Of a stretch of DNA of 64,000 bases, positions 46,510 through 57,089 are shown one piece after another. The position numbers and the translations under genes are program-made. Position 1 is the first letter of the stretch, and the number at the start of each line of letters is the position of its first letter. The notes below the pieces were generated by a model. That model had not been told where the DNA came from and did no database searches. It worked only from the letters and a program-made list of their open reading frames with translations. Source of the DNA: Chamaelirium japonicum (taxonomy: Eukaryota > Streptophyta > Magnoliopsida > Liliales > Melanthiaceae); assembly GCA_947650365.1 (NCBI GenBank), contig OX393555.1:10557340-10621339 (forward strand). Reading direction: 5' to 3'.

Positions 46510-46932
46510 TGCTTTTTTACCGACGAAAATTATATATTTCGTCGGCAATAATCTTTTTTATTTTTTTAAATTAGTTATATATTGCCGACGGACATTACGC
46601 ATCCGTCGGTAATATACATAGAATTACCGGCAGTAATAACGTTAGCCGTCGGTACTAATCTTATATATTACCGACGGAAGGTAATGACCTGTCGGTAATA
46701 ATCTATTATATTTTTAATTAAATATTCATATATTACCGACAGATAAAAATATTCGTCGGTATTAAGGATTAATACAGATGGATATTTTGTGTCCGTCGTC
46801 GATTTTTCGCGACGCCTTTTTTCCCGACAAACTAGCGACATAATTTGATTCCGTCGCGATAAATCTTTACCGACGAAAAACTTATATTACCGACGGATAT
46901 ATTCCGTCAGTAAAAAATATTTTTTTGTAGTG
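46510..46932 (+). repeat. CACTA copy 3: 3' subterminal repeats and terminus
   Basis: Repeated TTACCGACGG / CCGTCGGTAA motifs and a GACGCC...TCCGTCGCGATAAATC block, ending TTTTTGTAGTG. Matches 21,360-21,891 of copy 2. Confidence 0.88.
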
Positions 46933-47039
46933 ACAACCATGATCCGTATTGAATTTTGACGCATGAATTGCTTCCGCCGCACGCTCCGATGCACCAAACA
47001 ACAGTCGAGGCGACGAAGCCTGCCAATGATAGGTTCTTA

Positions 47040-47945
47040 GATTTGTTGAGATCGCCACCTCGAACTTTGTCTTCGAGTGCCAAGGCTGTCTCCTTGGACT
47101 TGTTGAGTACCGAGGCAGTGACGTTTGCCTCAGACTTTATCTTCGAGTGCCGAGGCTGTGACGCCTGCCTCAGACTTTATCTTCGAGTGCCAAGGCTGTC
47201 TTATTGGGCTTGTTACATATAGAGGCGATGAAGCTTGCCTCAGACTTTGTCTTTGAGTACCAAGGATAGATCTTTGGACTTTGTCTTCGAGTGTTAAGGA
47301 TAGGCCCTTGGACTTGTTGAGTGTCGAGGCAGCGATGATGCCTTAGACTTTGCCTTCGAGTGCTAAAGCTGTCTCCTTGGACTTGCTGCATGCCAAGGTA
47401 GGGAAGCATGCCTCAAACTTTGTCTTCAAGTGCCAAGGATGAATCCTTGGACTTGTCTTCGAGTGCCAACGATAGATCATTGAACTTTGTCTTCGAATGC
47501 CAAGGTTATTTCCTTAGACTTTTTGCATGCTGAGGCAAGCTTTGTCGCCTTGGACTTTATCTTCGAGTGCCAAGGATAGGTCATTGGACTTGTTGGGTGC
47601 CGAGACGGCGATGACGCCTCCGACTTTATCTTCAAGTGCCAAGGTCGTCTCCTTAGACTTGTTAAGTGTCAAGGCAGAGACGCCTGCCTTGGACTTTATC
47701 TTCGAGTGTCAAGGCTATCTACTTAGGCTTGTTGCATGCCAAGGTGGCAAAGCCTGTCTCAGACTTTGTCTTTGAGTGCCAAGGTTGTCTCTTTGGACTT
47801 GTTCCATGCCGAGACGACGACGTCTACCTTGAACTTTGTCTTCGAGCACCAAGGTTGTCTCCTTGGACTTGTTGAGTGCCAAGGCGATGACGCCTGCCTC
47901 AGACTTTGTCTTCGAGTGCCAATGATAGATCCTTCGACTTTGTCT
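47040..47945 (-). repeat. Diverged 67-bp-type tandem array
   Basis: Roughly 12-14 irregular units (about 55-75 bp). Read on the - strand they contain CTTGGCACTCGAAGACAAAG, GCCTCGGCACTC and ACAAG(T/C)CCAAGG, matching the 67-bp array of the first gypsy element. Divergence and length variation show it is older. Confidence 0.85.
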
Positions 47946-48720
47946 TCGACCTTTGAATCTTCAGGCAATCTGCAATGCATGAGGATGTTTGAGGGTTGGT
48001 TGTCTCCAATCCCTCGGTTATCGGTTGAATCTTCGAGCAATTTGTAATGCCAAAGGATGCCCGAGGGTTGGCTGTCTCCAATCACTCGGTTGTCAGTTGA
48101 ATATTTGGGCAATCTGTAATACTGGAGGATGCTCGAGCGTTTGCTGTCTCCAATCCCTCGGTTGTCGGTTGAATCTTCAAGCAATCTGCAATGCCTAAGG
48201 ATGCCCAAGGGTTGGTGGTCTCCAATCCCTCGATTGTCGGTTGAATCTTCAAGCAATCTTCAATGTCTATGGATGCCTGAGGGTTGGCTGCCTCCAATCC
48301 CTCGGTTGATGGTTTGATCTTCCGGCAATCTGCAATGCATGAGGGTGCCCGAGGGTTGGCGGTCTTCAATCCCTCGGCTGTCGGTTGAATCTTTAGGTAA
48401 TCTACAATGCCTGAGGATGACCGAGGGTTGGCTATCTCCAATCCCTCTGTTGGTGGTTGAATCTTTGGGCAATCTGTAATACTGGAGGATGCCTGAGAAT
48501 TGGCGGTCTCCAATCCCTCGGTTGTCGGTTGAATCTTCAAACATTCTCCAATCCCTCAGTTGAATCTTCAAGCAATCTATAATTCTTAAGGATGCCTGAG
48601 GGTTGGCTATTTCCAATCCCTCAGTTGTCGGTTAAATATTCAGGCAATCCATAATGCCAGAGGATGCCCGAGGGTTGGTTGTCTCATATCCCTCGGTTCT
48701 TGGAGTCTTTAGGTGATGTG
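47946..48720. repeat. 73-bp tandem array
   Basis: About 10 units with a 73-bp period, each with CCAATCCCTCGGTTGTCGGT, GAATCTTC.AGCAATCTGC-like and GGATGCCCGAGGGTTGG blocks. Not seen in the first gypsy element. Confidence 0.9.
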
Positions 48721-48827
48721 TTTCGTTCGGAACATGAATCATGATGTGGAGATCGGAGGATGATACAGAACCGAGAGGTTCGAGATGCTATGAGATGCTA
48801 AGTCGACTTGTCGATACGCTTCCAGAT

Positions 48828-49996
48828 TATAACATCTGCCCTAAACACACAATATATTATCCGCCTTGGTTGTGCCATCATGAGATTTTCCTAGGGGGGG
48901 TTACCCATCCTAGTACTACTTCACCCGAGCACACTTAACTACGGAGTTCTTACGGAATCAGTAGTGGTGCACGATTTTTAAAACGCGTCTTCTATGTTTG
49001 GGAGGGGAACTTATATAAGTAGTTCATGATCATCTTCTCTCTAGGCGATGTGGGACTAACTCGGTGGCCTTGGACACCTCACCTCATCTATCTTGACATC
49101 ACAGCCTCAGGAGTCTTGGCTCTTGGCTATTAGCCTATTGGATCTTGGTAGTCACAATCCACCCCCCTTAAGGGCTATACGTCTATGTGAAGGGTTAGAC
49201 CCCCTCCCCATCGTGAGGAGAACCGACTTTGATACCATTTTGTAACATCTACCCCAAACACACAAGATATTGTCCACGTTGCATGTGCCTGCACGAGAAC
49301 TTCCTAGGGGGGTTATCCATCCTAGTACTACTCTTACCCGAGCACGTTTAACTACAGAGTTCTTATGAAATCCGTAGTGGCACAAGGTTTTTAAAATGCG
49401 TCTTCTATATTTGGGAGGGGAAATTACATAGTAACTCATGATCTCCTTATCTTTAGACGATGTGGGACTAACTCGCTAGTCTTAGATACCTCATCTCACC
49501 TCATCCATTTTGGCACCACAGCCTCAGGGGTCTTAGCTCTTGGCTATTGGCCTATTGGATCTTGGTCATTACAATCTACCCCCCTTAAGGGCTATACGTC
49601 CACGTGTAAGGTTAGACCCCCCCCACCCCCTATCGCAAGAAAAACCGGCTATGATACCATTTTGTAACATCTACCCCAAACACACAAGATACTATCCGCT
49701 TTGTCTGTGCCCGCATGAGAACTTCCCAGGGGGGTCACCCATTCTAGTACTACTCTCACCCGAGCACGCTTAACTACAGAGTTCTTACGAAATCTATAGC
49801 AGCGCACAGTTTTTAAAACACATCTTCTATAATTGGGAGGAAAAATTATATACGTAGCTCATGATCTCCTTCTCTCTAGACAATTTGGGACTAACTCGGT
49901 GGCCTTGGACACCTCACCTCACCTTATCCATCTTGACATCACAGCCTCAGGAGTCTTGGCTCTTAGCTATTGACCTATTGGATCTTGGTCGTCACA
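48828..49996 (-). mobile_element. Cassandra TRIM, tandem LTR-int-LTR-int-LTR array
   Basis: Three LTRs (48,828-49,156; 49,241-49,573; 49,663-49,996; 329-334 bp) separated by internal domains of 84 and 89 bp. Each internal domain has an initiator-tRNA-type PBS (GGTATCA on the - strand) and an AAGGGG-type purine tract. A perfect 5-bp duplication CAGAT flanks the whole array (48,823-48,827 and 49,997-50,001), so it entered once. Every LTR carries a 5S rRNA-derived segment, the defining Cassandra feature. Non-coding. Confidence 0.93.
49290..49385 (-). repeat. 5S rRNA-derived promoter segment in Cassandra LTR
   Basis: On the - strand the words GTTAAACGTGCTCGGGTAAG and AGTAGTACTAGGATGGATAA align with the internal control region of 5S rRNA. 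Parallel copies lie near 48,870-48,965, 49,710-49,810 and 53,945-54,050. This is not an rRNA gene: both 5S ends are replaced. Confidence 0.85.
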
Positions 49997-50001
49997 CAGA
50001 T

Positions 50002-50624
50002 CATTTGTCTGGGAGGGATGGGCGATGGTCCTCTCGAAAGGGGTTCGAGATGCTGAGCGGTATTGACGACTGATCGCTTGGAAGGAGCAGGGGATGGGTC
50101 GCGTGATCGATGGACGTTTGCTCCATCGGGAGATTCACCCTCACTTCAATGGTGATCCGTCATATAGATCTCTTTCTAGTATGAAAGCAGTATGCTACTT
50201 TAAGAGGGAGAGGAGTTGGAAGTCCTCCGCTGAAATCTGGTATGTCACATGAGGGTCTGCGATAGGTGAGATGTGTGCTTTCCCCAGACGCTGAGGAATA
50301 GCACCGACGAGTTTCAGAGATTATCGAGGTTAAGCTTGAGGGGCACGATCAGCCAACCGATGACTCCATGAGTCCTCAGTATGTTATTGTTCAGGATGTT
50401 GACCCCGCAGATCTACGACTCATTGAACGTGTCATAGGATGATGAACGTCTCGATGTAGATAGCTCCCTTTGGCTGATCCAATGGTCGTGTCTTTGCCAT
50501 TCAGGTATAGCGATGGAGACAGTTGGGTTACTCGAACAAGTCGGTAGTTGCAGCTTGACCGATAGGAGCTGGGAAGCTCGAATGTCGCAACTCGATAGAA
50601 CTGATCCTATAAACAGCGCCAAAC
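50002..50624. other. Leader part of second gypsy element
   Basis: Joins 48,720-48,827 across the Cassandra insertion. Ends at the PBS-like site 50,603-50,621. No gag or other coding similarity. Confidence 0.55.
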
Positions 50625-50767
50625 TATGGGGGGAAATTACGACCGTCGTACGGGTTCCCTCTACTAGTATATTGATTGTTGACTTAGAGTGTGGTGCATA
50701 GTAGAGTGTTGAGCTGTCGTCGACTGAGCTGTCACACAGATATTGTTAAGTAGAGAGAGAGAGAGAG

Positions 50768-50805
<38 letters not shown>

Positions 50806-51191
50806 GACACAGGATGTGGTGATGAAGTTCGTCCAAAGCCTACATCTTCATGCCGTAAGACGCAACCTAGAGTGACCTCGATAGGCTGAGCGTCACTTGT
50901 ACAAGCAATCAGAGAAAAGAAGACAGGGGAATAGAAGAGGAGATCAGTCCTTAGCCAGGGCTCTGTAACTTCTAATAACTGAAGGAAGACGTCTGGAATG
51001 AAAATTTGGATATCAAATGAGGATCCCGCTCCCTGATTATCGGTTTGGTCGGCTATTTATCGAGGTTTTGGAGAACCAGAGGCTTCGGAAGTATCTTTGG
51101 TGATGTTTATCAGGCCTCAAATTGTCTTTATGGGCCCTAGGCAGGGCTGGCGGGTCCCACTGTAGGGTATTAGCCAGATTTTGCACCTATA
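50625..51191 (-). repeat. 5' LTR of second gypsy element
   Basis: - strand start TATAGGTGCAAAA resembles the right LTR start of the first element (TATGGGTGCAAAA). - strand end TAATTTCCCCCCATA resembles AAATTTCCCCCCACA. An ATAAATAG box lies near 51,050, and a (GA)n tract at 50,751-50,801 is internal. Confidence 0.65.
50751..50801. repeat. (GA)n microsatellite
   Basis: Interrupted GA run (one GCAA break) inside the second gypsy LTR. Confidence 0.95.
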
Positions 51192-51299
51192 ACTGCCAGC
51201 TTTTTTGTGACCACTCAGTTTGCACATCAGGGTGCCAGTTCGATCCATGATTTCTTCAGCCCAATGATAGGCTACTGGCATGAACTTGACTCCTTCATC

Positions 51300-53300
51300 T
51301 TTGCGTCATGCGGTTGCTCATGATAGCCAGCCTTCCAGGCCTATCTTGTAATGAGTCCCTTTACCAGTTCCTAGCCGCTCTCTGCTTCGAGTTTGCGACT
51401 ATAGCCGCACAACGCCTGGACCGCGTGCCTCCTCATCGCCTAAAGGATGCTCTGATCTCCAAGGTTAATGAGGAGACCCAATTGAGCACTCATCTTGTTC
51501 TTCCATTATCTCTACATCCTACTTCATATAGTGTGTTTGTCATTGGCTTTTGTGACACCTCCTTCAATTTTGTGATCTGTCACTATTGCAAGGCGGTTGG
51601 TCACATGTAGCATGACTGTCCCAAGCACACAGCTCATGATCTACACTGGGGTCCCGACCCTCTCGACGTTCCAGGGGGTGGTGGTTCGTTGTCGAGGTCT
51701 AAGCCGACACAAGGGTGATGTTGTTGCTCCTGCTTCTCCATCAATGGCTTTGTTAAATACACAGGTTCTTCACCAGCTTGTGGCCCTATTATGCAATCGC
51801 ATTGCTCCAGGGTCCTTGACTCCTTTCGTTATGTCTATCTTTTTTTATATTGATACTGTCTTTAACTGGATTCTATACTCTAGGGCTACTTGTCACATGA
51901 CATTGGATTTGGCTATTCTTACCGACTGCACACATGCTTCTGCTCACTTGTAGGTTCGCACTGCTGATGGGCCTCTCGTTCCTATTCCACATGTGGATTA
52001 ATCACCCTTGCTTTTGACCCGTCTAGTCGGCTAATGATGTCCCACATCCATCATGCTCCGCTCTTGCGCATGAACCTAATCTCTATTTGCTCTTTATGTG
52101 ACTTTGGCTTGACAATTACTTTTACTGCCTCTTTTTGTTTTGTACAGGATCTCCGAATGGGGCAGAAGATTGGGTTGAGACGTAGATGCGGTGGATTATA
52201 CCATCTAGAGCACCTTCATGTTCCATCTCATATGCCGCATGCTGAGTCCGTTCTTTCTGTCACCTATGATGTCGATTTGTGGCACATAAGGTTAGTTCAC
52301 ATTTCTAGTGATCGACTCAAAAGCTTCTTTCACTTTGGGGCTTTGGGTCAAGCGATCTTTTCTACGGTTTTCGTATGTACTGGCTGCTTTTTGGTGAAGC
52401 AACTGACATTTTCATTTTCTGCAAGTGTTTCCCATACGCATAATGCATTCTGACATTTGGGTACATGCTTTTATTGTTTTGATTTTTAGTTTATTTATTA
52501 TGTAAGTTTCATTGATGATTTTACTCATTGCATCTGAGTCTATCTAATGTGTCATATGTATGTGATCCCTCAAATATATAGAGTCTTCACAATCATGATC
52601 CACACTCAGTTTCACATATGCAATATGGTCTTTTGATGTAATTGCTCTTATGAATACATGTCCTCTAAGATGCGTGAAATCCTCTAGTGTTATGGCACTC
52701 TTAGTAGCAGTTTTGCCCACATTCTCATGAATATGACAAAGTTGCTTAGCGAAAGCATCGACATATCCTTGAGACTACTCGAGCTCTCATCATCTCTGCT
52801 TTTGTCCTTACTCCTACAGGTCCGAGGTCATTCTCACCTTAGTTCACCTCATCAATATCACCCCATCATCTCTTCTCTTCGATATCGCCCCTCACGAAAA
52901 GCTCTATTCTACTCTTACAGACTACAATATGCTCTTGACTTTTCACTGCACATGTTTTATTCTCCTTCCTGCATACGAATGTGACAAGCTGTCTGCTAGG
53001 TCAGTTCGTTGTGTGCACTCTGATCTCTGGCATGAGCACAAGGGTTATCACTATTATGACTCTATTGACTTTCGGATCCGTATCTCCCATGATGTATTGT
53101 TTGTTGAGGATGTCCGTTATTTCTCTCCAGCGTCTGCTGATCTCTCATTGTTCAACATCTCACCTAGGGCTCCTCCTACATCACCACCACTCCATATCAC
53201 ATTATTACCACCAGTTCTTGCCCCCCTTCGGCACCACCACTTATTTCCCCAGTAGTTCCATCGTCTTTTGGTCCGCCTTCCTCACCTCCTCCCATGGTTT
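51300..53300 (+). pseudogene. Copia retrotransposon C: gag to integrase remnant
   Basis: A gag C-terminal zinc knuckle CHYCKAVGHM*HDC at about 51,570-51,620 has its CCHC residues kept but a stop inside. Then a protease-like stretch, GAG-pre-integrase words (LISICSLCDFGLTITF, GLYHLEHLHVP near 52,080-52,230; DLWHIRLVHISSDRLKSF near 52,270), and an integrase C-terminal block (EHKGYHYYDSIDFRIRISHD, FVEDVRYFSP at 53,035-53,130). Frames shift repeatedly and the integrase core is largely lost. No LTRs or RT seen. Confidence 0.8.
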
Positions 53301-53304
53301 GTGA

Positions 53305-53845
53305 TTTTGATTCTGTGTCTAGTTTCAGTCCTGGCCGAAATCGAAATTTTGACAAAAAATTTAAAATTTCGACCAAAATGATGGGAAAAAAAATCAAAAT
53401 TGCCATAAACATAGTATTTTGCTAGATTTTTTTACAAAATTTTAAATTAAAGTATTTTATTGTTTTACATGCATATTTATTTGAATTGTTTGAAGAAAAC
53501 TCACACCAAAGATTGAATTATTTGTATAAATTTACACTGTTTACGCTATGGATAAGACAAAATCACCCATCATTGCTCCTCCAAATAAACTATTTCGCTT
53601 GTCATCCATCCCAACTCATCATCATTAGCCCCTGAACCACTAGCACCACTGTAACTTTCGGTTGACGAACCAGGTCCATTATCATTGGATCCAAACTGCG
53701 CCGGCATCTAGTCTCTCTTAACTCGCTCCCGCTGGGTCCGTCTTAAATCTAACACTGCCTGTTGATATTAAGCCATCTCCTATTATGTCTCGATATCTAG
53801 AGGGTACTCGATATCATCATCTAATTCTGAACGACCCCTTATGTT
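53305..53845. other. Unassigned AT-rich DNA
   Basis: AAATTTCGACC / GGCCGAAATCGAAATTTTG words near 53,330-53,380 suggest a small decayed repeat. No genes. Confidence 0.4.
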
Positions 53846-53846
53846 A

Positions 53847-54488
53847 TGTGCCTAAATAGTTATCGAGCCCAATCTCCAATAACTCTAGAGCTTTTGGAAA
53901 AACGGTCTCTAACATCCGTCACAAACATACAAGATATTGTTCGCTTAGCTTGTGCCGACACGAGAACTTCCAAGGAGGTCACCCATCATAGTACTACTCT
54001 CGCCCGAGCACGCTTAACTACAGAGTTCTTACGAACTCTATAACGGCGCATGATTTTAAAATGGGTCTTCTATGTTTAGAAGAAAAAATTATATAAGTGC
54101 TAAGGATCTTCTCTCCAGGCGATGTGGGGCTAACTCATGGCCTTGGACACCTCACCTTATCCATCTTAGCATCACAGCCTCAGGAATCTTGGCTATTGGC
54201 TATTGGATCTTGGTTGTCACAATCAGGTTTGTAAAATTTGGTATCAAAGTCAATCCCATGTCCAAGGTGCGAATCCCGGATGGGGTGATCTATAGGCTGG
54301 ATTAAATACCAGTAGGTGAGTGAAAGCCGCCCAAAAAGGGGAAGGGCTACCATCGGGCTAGTGTTGATATAGAGGGCCGATGAGGATGCTTACCACGGAA
54401 GCGTGGTGGAATGATATGTGCCTAAATAGTTATCGAGCCCAATCTCCAATAGCTCTGAACCTTTTGGGAAAACATCGAGTTTGTAACA
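53847..54488 (+). mobile_element. Short TRIM-like element with nested Cassandra LTR
   Basis: Two direct repeats of about 72 bp (53,847-53,907 continued at 54,222-54,236, and 54,417-54,488) start TGTGCCTAAATAG and end TTTGTAACA / TTTGTAAAA. The first is followed at once by TTTGGTATCAAAGTC, an initiator-tRNA-type PBS. The internal domain is about 180 bp and non-coding. No 5-bp duplication confirmed. Confidence 0.5.
53908..54221 (-). mobile_element. Cassandra solo LTR
   Basis: 314 bp, TGTGACAACC... on the - strand, with 5S-derived words and the GTGGGGCTAAC / GCCTGGAGAG region as in the 48.8-kb array. It splits the left direct repeat of the 53,847-54,488 element. Target duplication not recognisable. 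Confidence 0.82.
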
Positions 54489-54499
54489 TTAGTACATAT

Positions 54500-55160
54500 T
54501 ATTTATCTACCCAGAGCACCTCCAAGCGACTCGTGTTTCTCCTCCTTCACTACAATAGCAAGTGGGGTGGCGAAAATTGCACTTCAACATGCTCGTACAA
54601 CGGCTTGCTATTAGAGCATCTCCAAACAACTCGCCATTCCTCCTCCTTCGCTACAATACGAAAATTTCGTTGAAATAGGCTCCTACAATGGCTCGCTATT
54701 ATAGGTTTTCACTATTCCGCTCACCAATTCTAGCAAGTGGAATCAGTTCGCTACCCAGTGGTTCCTGCTCTCGTATATCACATCGTAGTATACTCATGGC
54801 CATCGTTTGAAAATCGGAAGTGCTACCTCTTCCCATATAGCCGTTGATATTTGGCCACTTCAAATATGGCTCCCTATAATAGTGAGTTTCTTGAAATTGC
54901 TTTCAAAAAGTGGCTTCTTATTTTGTTGGGAAGCCCGTTTGGCTCCCTATAATAGGGAGCGACTCGAGGAACCCCTTTGATATGCTATTATGACTAAATT
55001 TTTGCTGGGTACTTTTCATTAATACACGAGGTCCTACTTATGTGTATGGCCCACATGGATGATGGCTTGGATGCTGGCAAAACATGGGGAGACTGGGCAT
55101 CACTTGACCCTATTTAGACAATGCAATGCCACGTGGACATTGGAAAGGTCCTACAAACCC
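54500..55160. repeat. Repeat-like DNA with AGAGCA(T/C)CTCCAA duplications
   Basis: Two ~108-bp similar units at 54,508-54,720 (CTCCTCCTTC(A/G)CTACAATA shared). Related GGCTCCCTATAATAG words follow near 54,865 and 54,940. Plausibly a MITE cluster; the ends are not defined. Confidence 0.45.
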
Positions 55161-55172
55161 CATGCCTAAAAT

Positions 55173-55693
55173 TAGGGGTGGCAATTCTTGACCCGACCCG
55201 CCAACCCGACCCGAACCCGACCCGAAGTTAGCGGGTTTGGGTTTGGCCTAAATAGGTTCGGGTCATAAACGGGTCGACCCGATTGACCCGTTTATTTAAT
55301 GGGTCGGGTTCGGGTTTGTACTTATAACCCGATTGACCCGACTTGACCCGTTTAACAAATGGGTCGTGTCAACCCGACCCGACCCAACCTGAACCAACCC
55401 GACCCAACCCGATCAAACCCGGCCCAATCCGACTGGTCTTTACCCAACCCGACAGGTTTACATGGGTTCTGTTGACCCAACCCGAGCCAACCCGACCCGA
55501 CACGACCCGACCCGTTTAGTAAACGGGTTAAACGGGTCGGGTCGGGTCAACCCGTTTATTAGGCAGGTCGGGTTTGGGTTTAAGTTTTTGACCCGTTTAT
55601 TAAACGGGTCGGGTTCGGGTTGGGTGTTTTGCCCTTATACATATGTCTCAACCCGACCCGAACCCGACCCGACCCGACCCATTGCCACCCCTA
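55173..55693. mobile_element. hAT-type MITE, 521 bp, best-preserved copy
   Basis: Starts TAGGGGTGGCAAT and ends ATTGCCACCCCTA, with perfect 8-bp duplications CCTAAAAT (55,165-55,172 and 55,694-55,701). The interior is dense in GACCCG/CGGGTC words. Related to 29,212-29,622 and 30,380-31,212. Confidence 0.93.
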
Positions 55694-55701
55694 CCTAAAA
55701 T

Positions 55702-56329
55702 GACTACTACTCCTTGAGTCCAAATGTCCTCAAGTCGGGCCCGGTTGCAGTCCCCGTCGTGAACCCTATATGGGCCGGGTGCGATGCCCAGCATCCCGAC
55801 AAGTAAATCACACTCGAGCTCATTGTATAATCATCGTGTGGCTGTAATGCACATCGGACTCACACGGGATCACGACCGACCCACTTGAGGAGATTTGAAC
55901 TCCTCGGTTTTTTAAATTTAAATCGTCACAACTTGCAACTTTTCTTAGGAGGGCATTGTGATGGTCACCCGAAATGCAAAACTCGGTACCATACTGAACC
56001 CATCTCCACCATCCATCTCAGTTTACTTGCTTCCTAGCAGTGGAAGCATTATTCTAGGTGCCATGGGATGAACCCTAGTTGGACGTCTGAGATCCTCCAT
56101 AAGACCATCCGATGGTCCCTATGAATTTTGGGGTTAGGTACCAAAGTGGGTACCATAGAGTTTTCCATCTTTGATTGATAGTGGAACATGTTCCTATGCC
56201 TCGATGTTACATTGGTGCGTCAATAGTCGAACGTTTGGAGCCATGTATTGTTCTTTGCCATGAGTTTCCATGTATTATACAATGTGCCGACAAGAAATAC
56301 ATTGCCACCAAACTTATATTGGATGCAGT
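55702..56329. other. Unassigned DNA
   Basis: No gene, terminal repeat or tandem structure recognised; only short unassigned open frames. Confidence 0.5.
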
Positions 56330-56862
56330 GTTGTCAAGGCAAGCGCTTAAACGACAAGACGCTCCGAAAGGATAAGGCTCAAACTGCCCAAGCGTATGTG
56401 CATAAGGCGCACGTTTAGGTGCGGCTTATGTTTTTCTTTTTTTTTTGAAGGGTTAGCACTTCTTTATCTATTTGTTTTCTTTGGTTTAGGATCATGATTC
56501 ATTTGTCATATATCAATTGTTTACTATTATGTAATTATTTCAGTCATTTGATCATTTCAGCTTAATTGTTAACTGACTATTTATGATAGACTTCAATCAT
56601 ATCTTCATTTGTTGGTAGTTTTGGAATCTATCATTATTCATTGTTCATTGTTATGTGATGAACTTCAGTCATTGTATTCATGTTATACAAATTTCATTGT
56701 GCTAAGTTGCTACAAATTTATCATACTTTGCATTATAGCATATTCAAATGATAACAGTATCTTAGTTGGCTGTATTTTTTTTTAAAAAAAAAACATAAGG
56801 CAATACCTAGGTGTCTAGAGTCATCTGAGGCATATCGCCTCGCCTTGTCACCTTAATAACCT
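56330..56862. mobile_element. Possible MITE with TTGTCAAGGC ends
   Basis: Left GTGTTGTCAAGGCAAGCGC and right TCGCCTCGCCTTGTCACC are loosely inverted, and the interior has several (A/G)AGGC(G/A) words near both ends. The family looks familiar from plant genomes, but ends and duplication are not clean. Confidence 0.4.
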
Positions 56863-56865
56863 TGT

Positions 56866-57010
56866 CACGAATTCAAGCTCGGACTAATCCCTCCAGGAGT
56901 TAAGTCCGACCCGCTCAACAATTGCCACTTCACTCCAGGGTAAATCAAGGGGAGGAGTCGAACCCACAACCCCCTCACCAAAGCATCAGTTGCTTTGCCA
57001 ACTCTCCTAT
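56866..57010 (-). mobile_element. tRNA-derived SINE
   Basis: On the - strand an A box TAGGAGAGTTGG (57,009-56,998) and a perfect B box GGTTCGACTCC (56,964-56,954) lie 33 bp apart, as in a tRNA-type RNA polymerase III promoter. Downstream is GACTTAACTCCTGGAGGGAT-type SINE body. There is no paired acceptor stem or anticodon arm, so it is a SINE and not a tRNA gene. The family resembles plant Au-like SINEs; that name is an inference. Confidence 0.72.
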
Positions 57011-57089
57011 CCCCCGATGAGTATACTGGATGGATTTGGATGTGTTGGTAGTGGTGAAACCCACCATAGTGCTGGGTCATATACACTTG

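Larger units (their letters stand above)
38023..46932 (+). mobile_element. CACTA copy 3, complete-ended, lacking TNP2
   Basis: Starts CACTACAAGGAAAATG at 38,023 and ends ATTTTTTTGTAGTG at 46,932 (8,910 bp). Flanking triplets are ACG and ACA, a one-mismatch 3-bp duplication. It holds subterminal TTACCGACGG/CCGTCGGTAA motifs at both ends, a C-rich tract, two nested MITEs, a TNPA-like gene and a 181-bp satellite array. No TNP2 sequence is present, so transposase would have to come from elsewhere. Confidence 0.93.
46933..51191 (-). mobile_element. Second Tat-type gypsy element (gag-less), 3'-truncated
   Basis: On the - strand: an LTR at 51,191-50,625, a PBS-like TTTGGCGCTGTTTATAGG next to it, about 0.7 kb without coding similarity, a 73-bp array, then diverged 67-bp units homologous to those at 10,400-11,235. 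It stops at the CACTA copy 3 boundary. LTR ends and PBS resemble the 6,205-15,168 element, but no gag is seen. A Cassandra array is inserted at 48,828-49,996. Confidence 0.7.

Noticed and set aside
48860..54050. 5S rRNA gene copies
   Set aside because: The 5S-like core lies inside Cassandra LTRs and both gene ends are missing.
56950..57010. tRNA gene on the - strand
   Set aside because: Good A and B boxes but no acceptor stem or anticodon arm; fits a SINE head.
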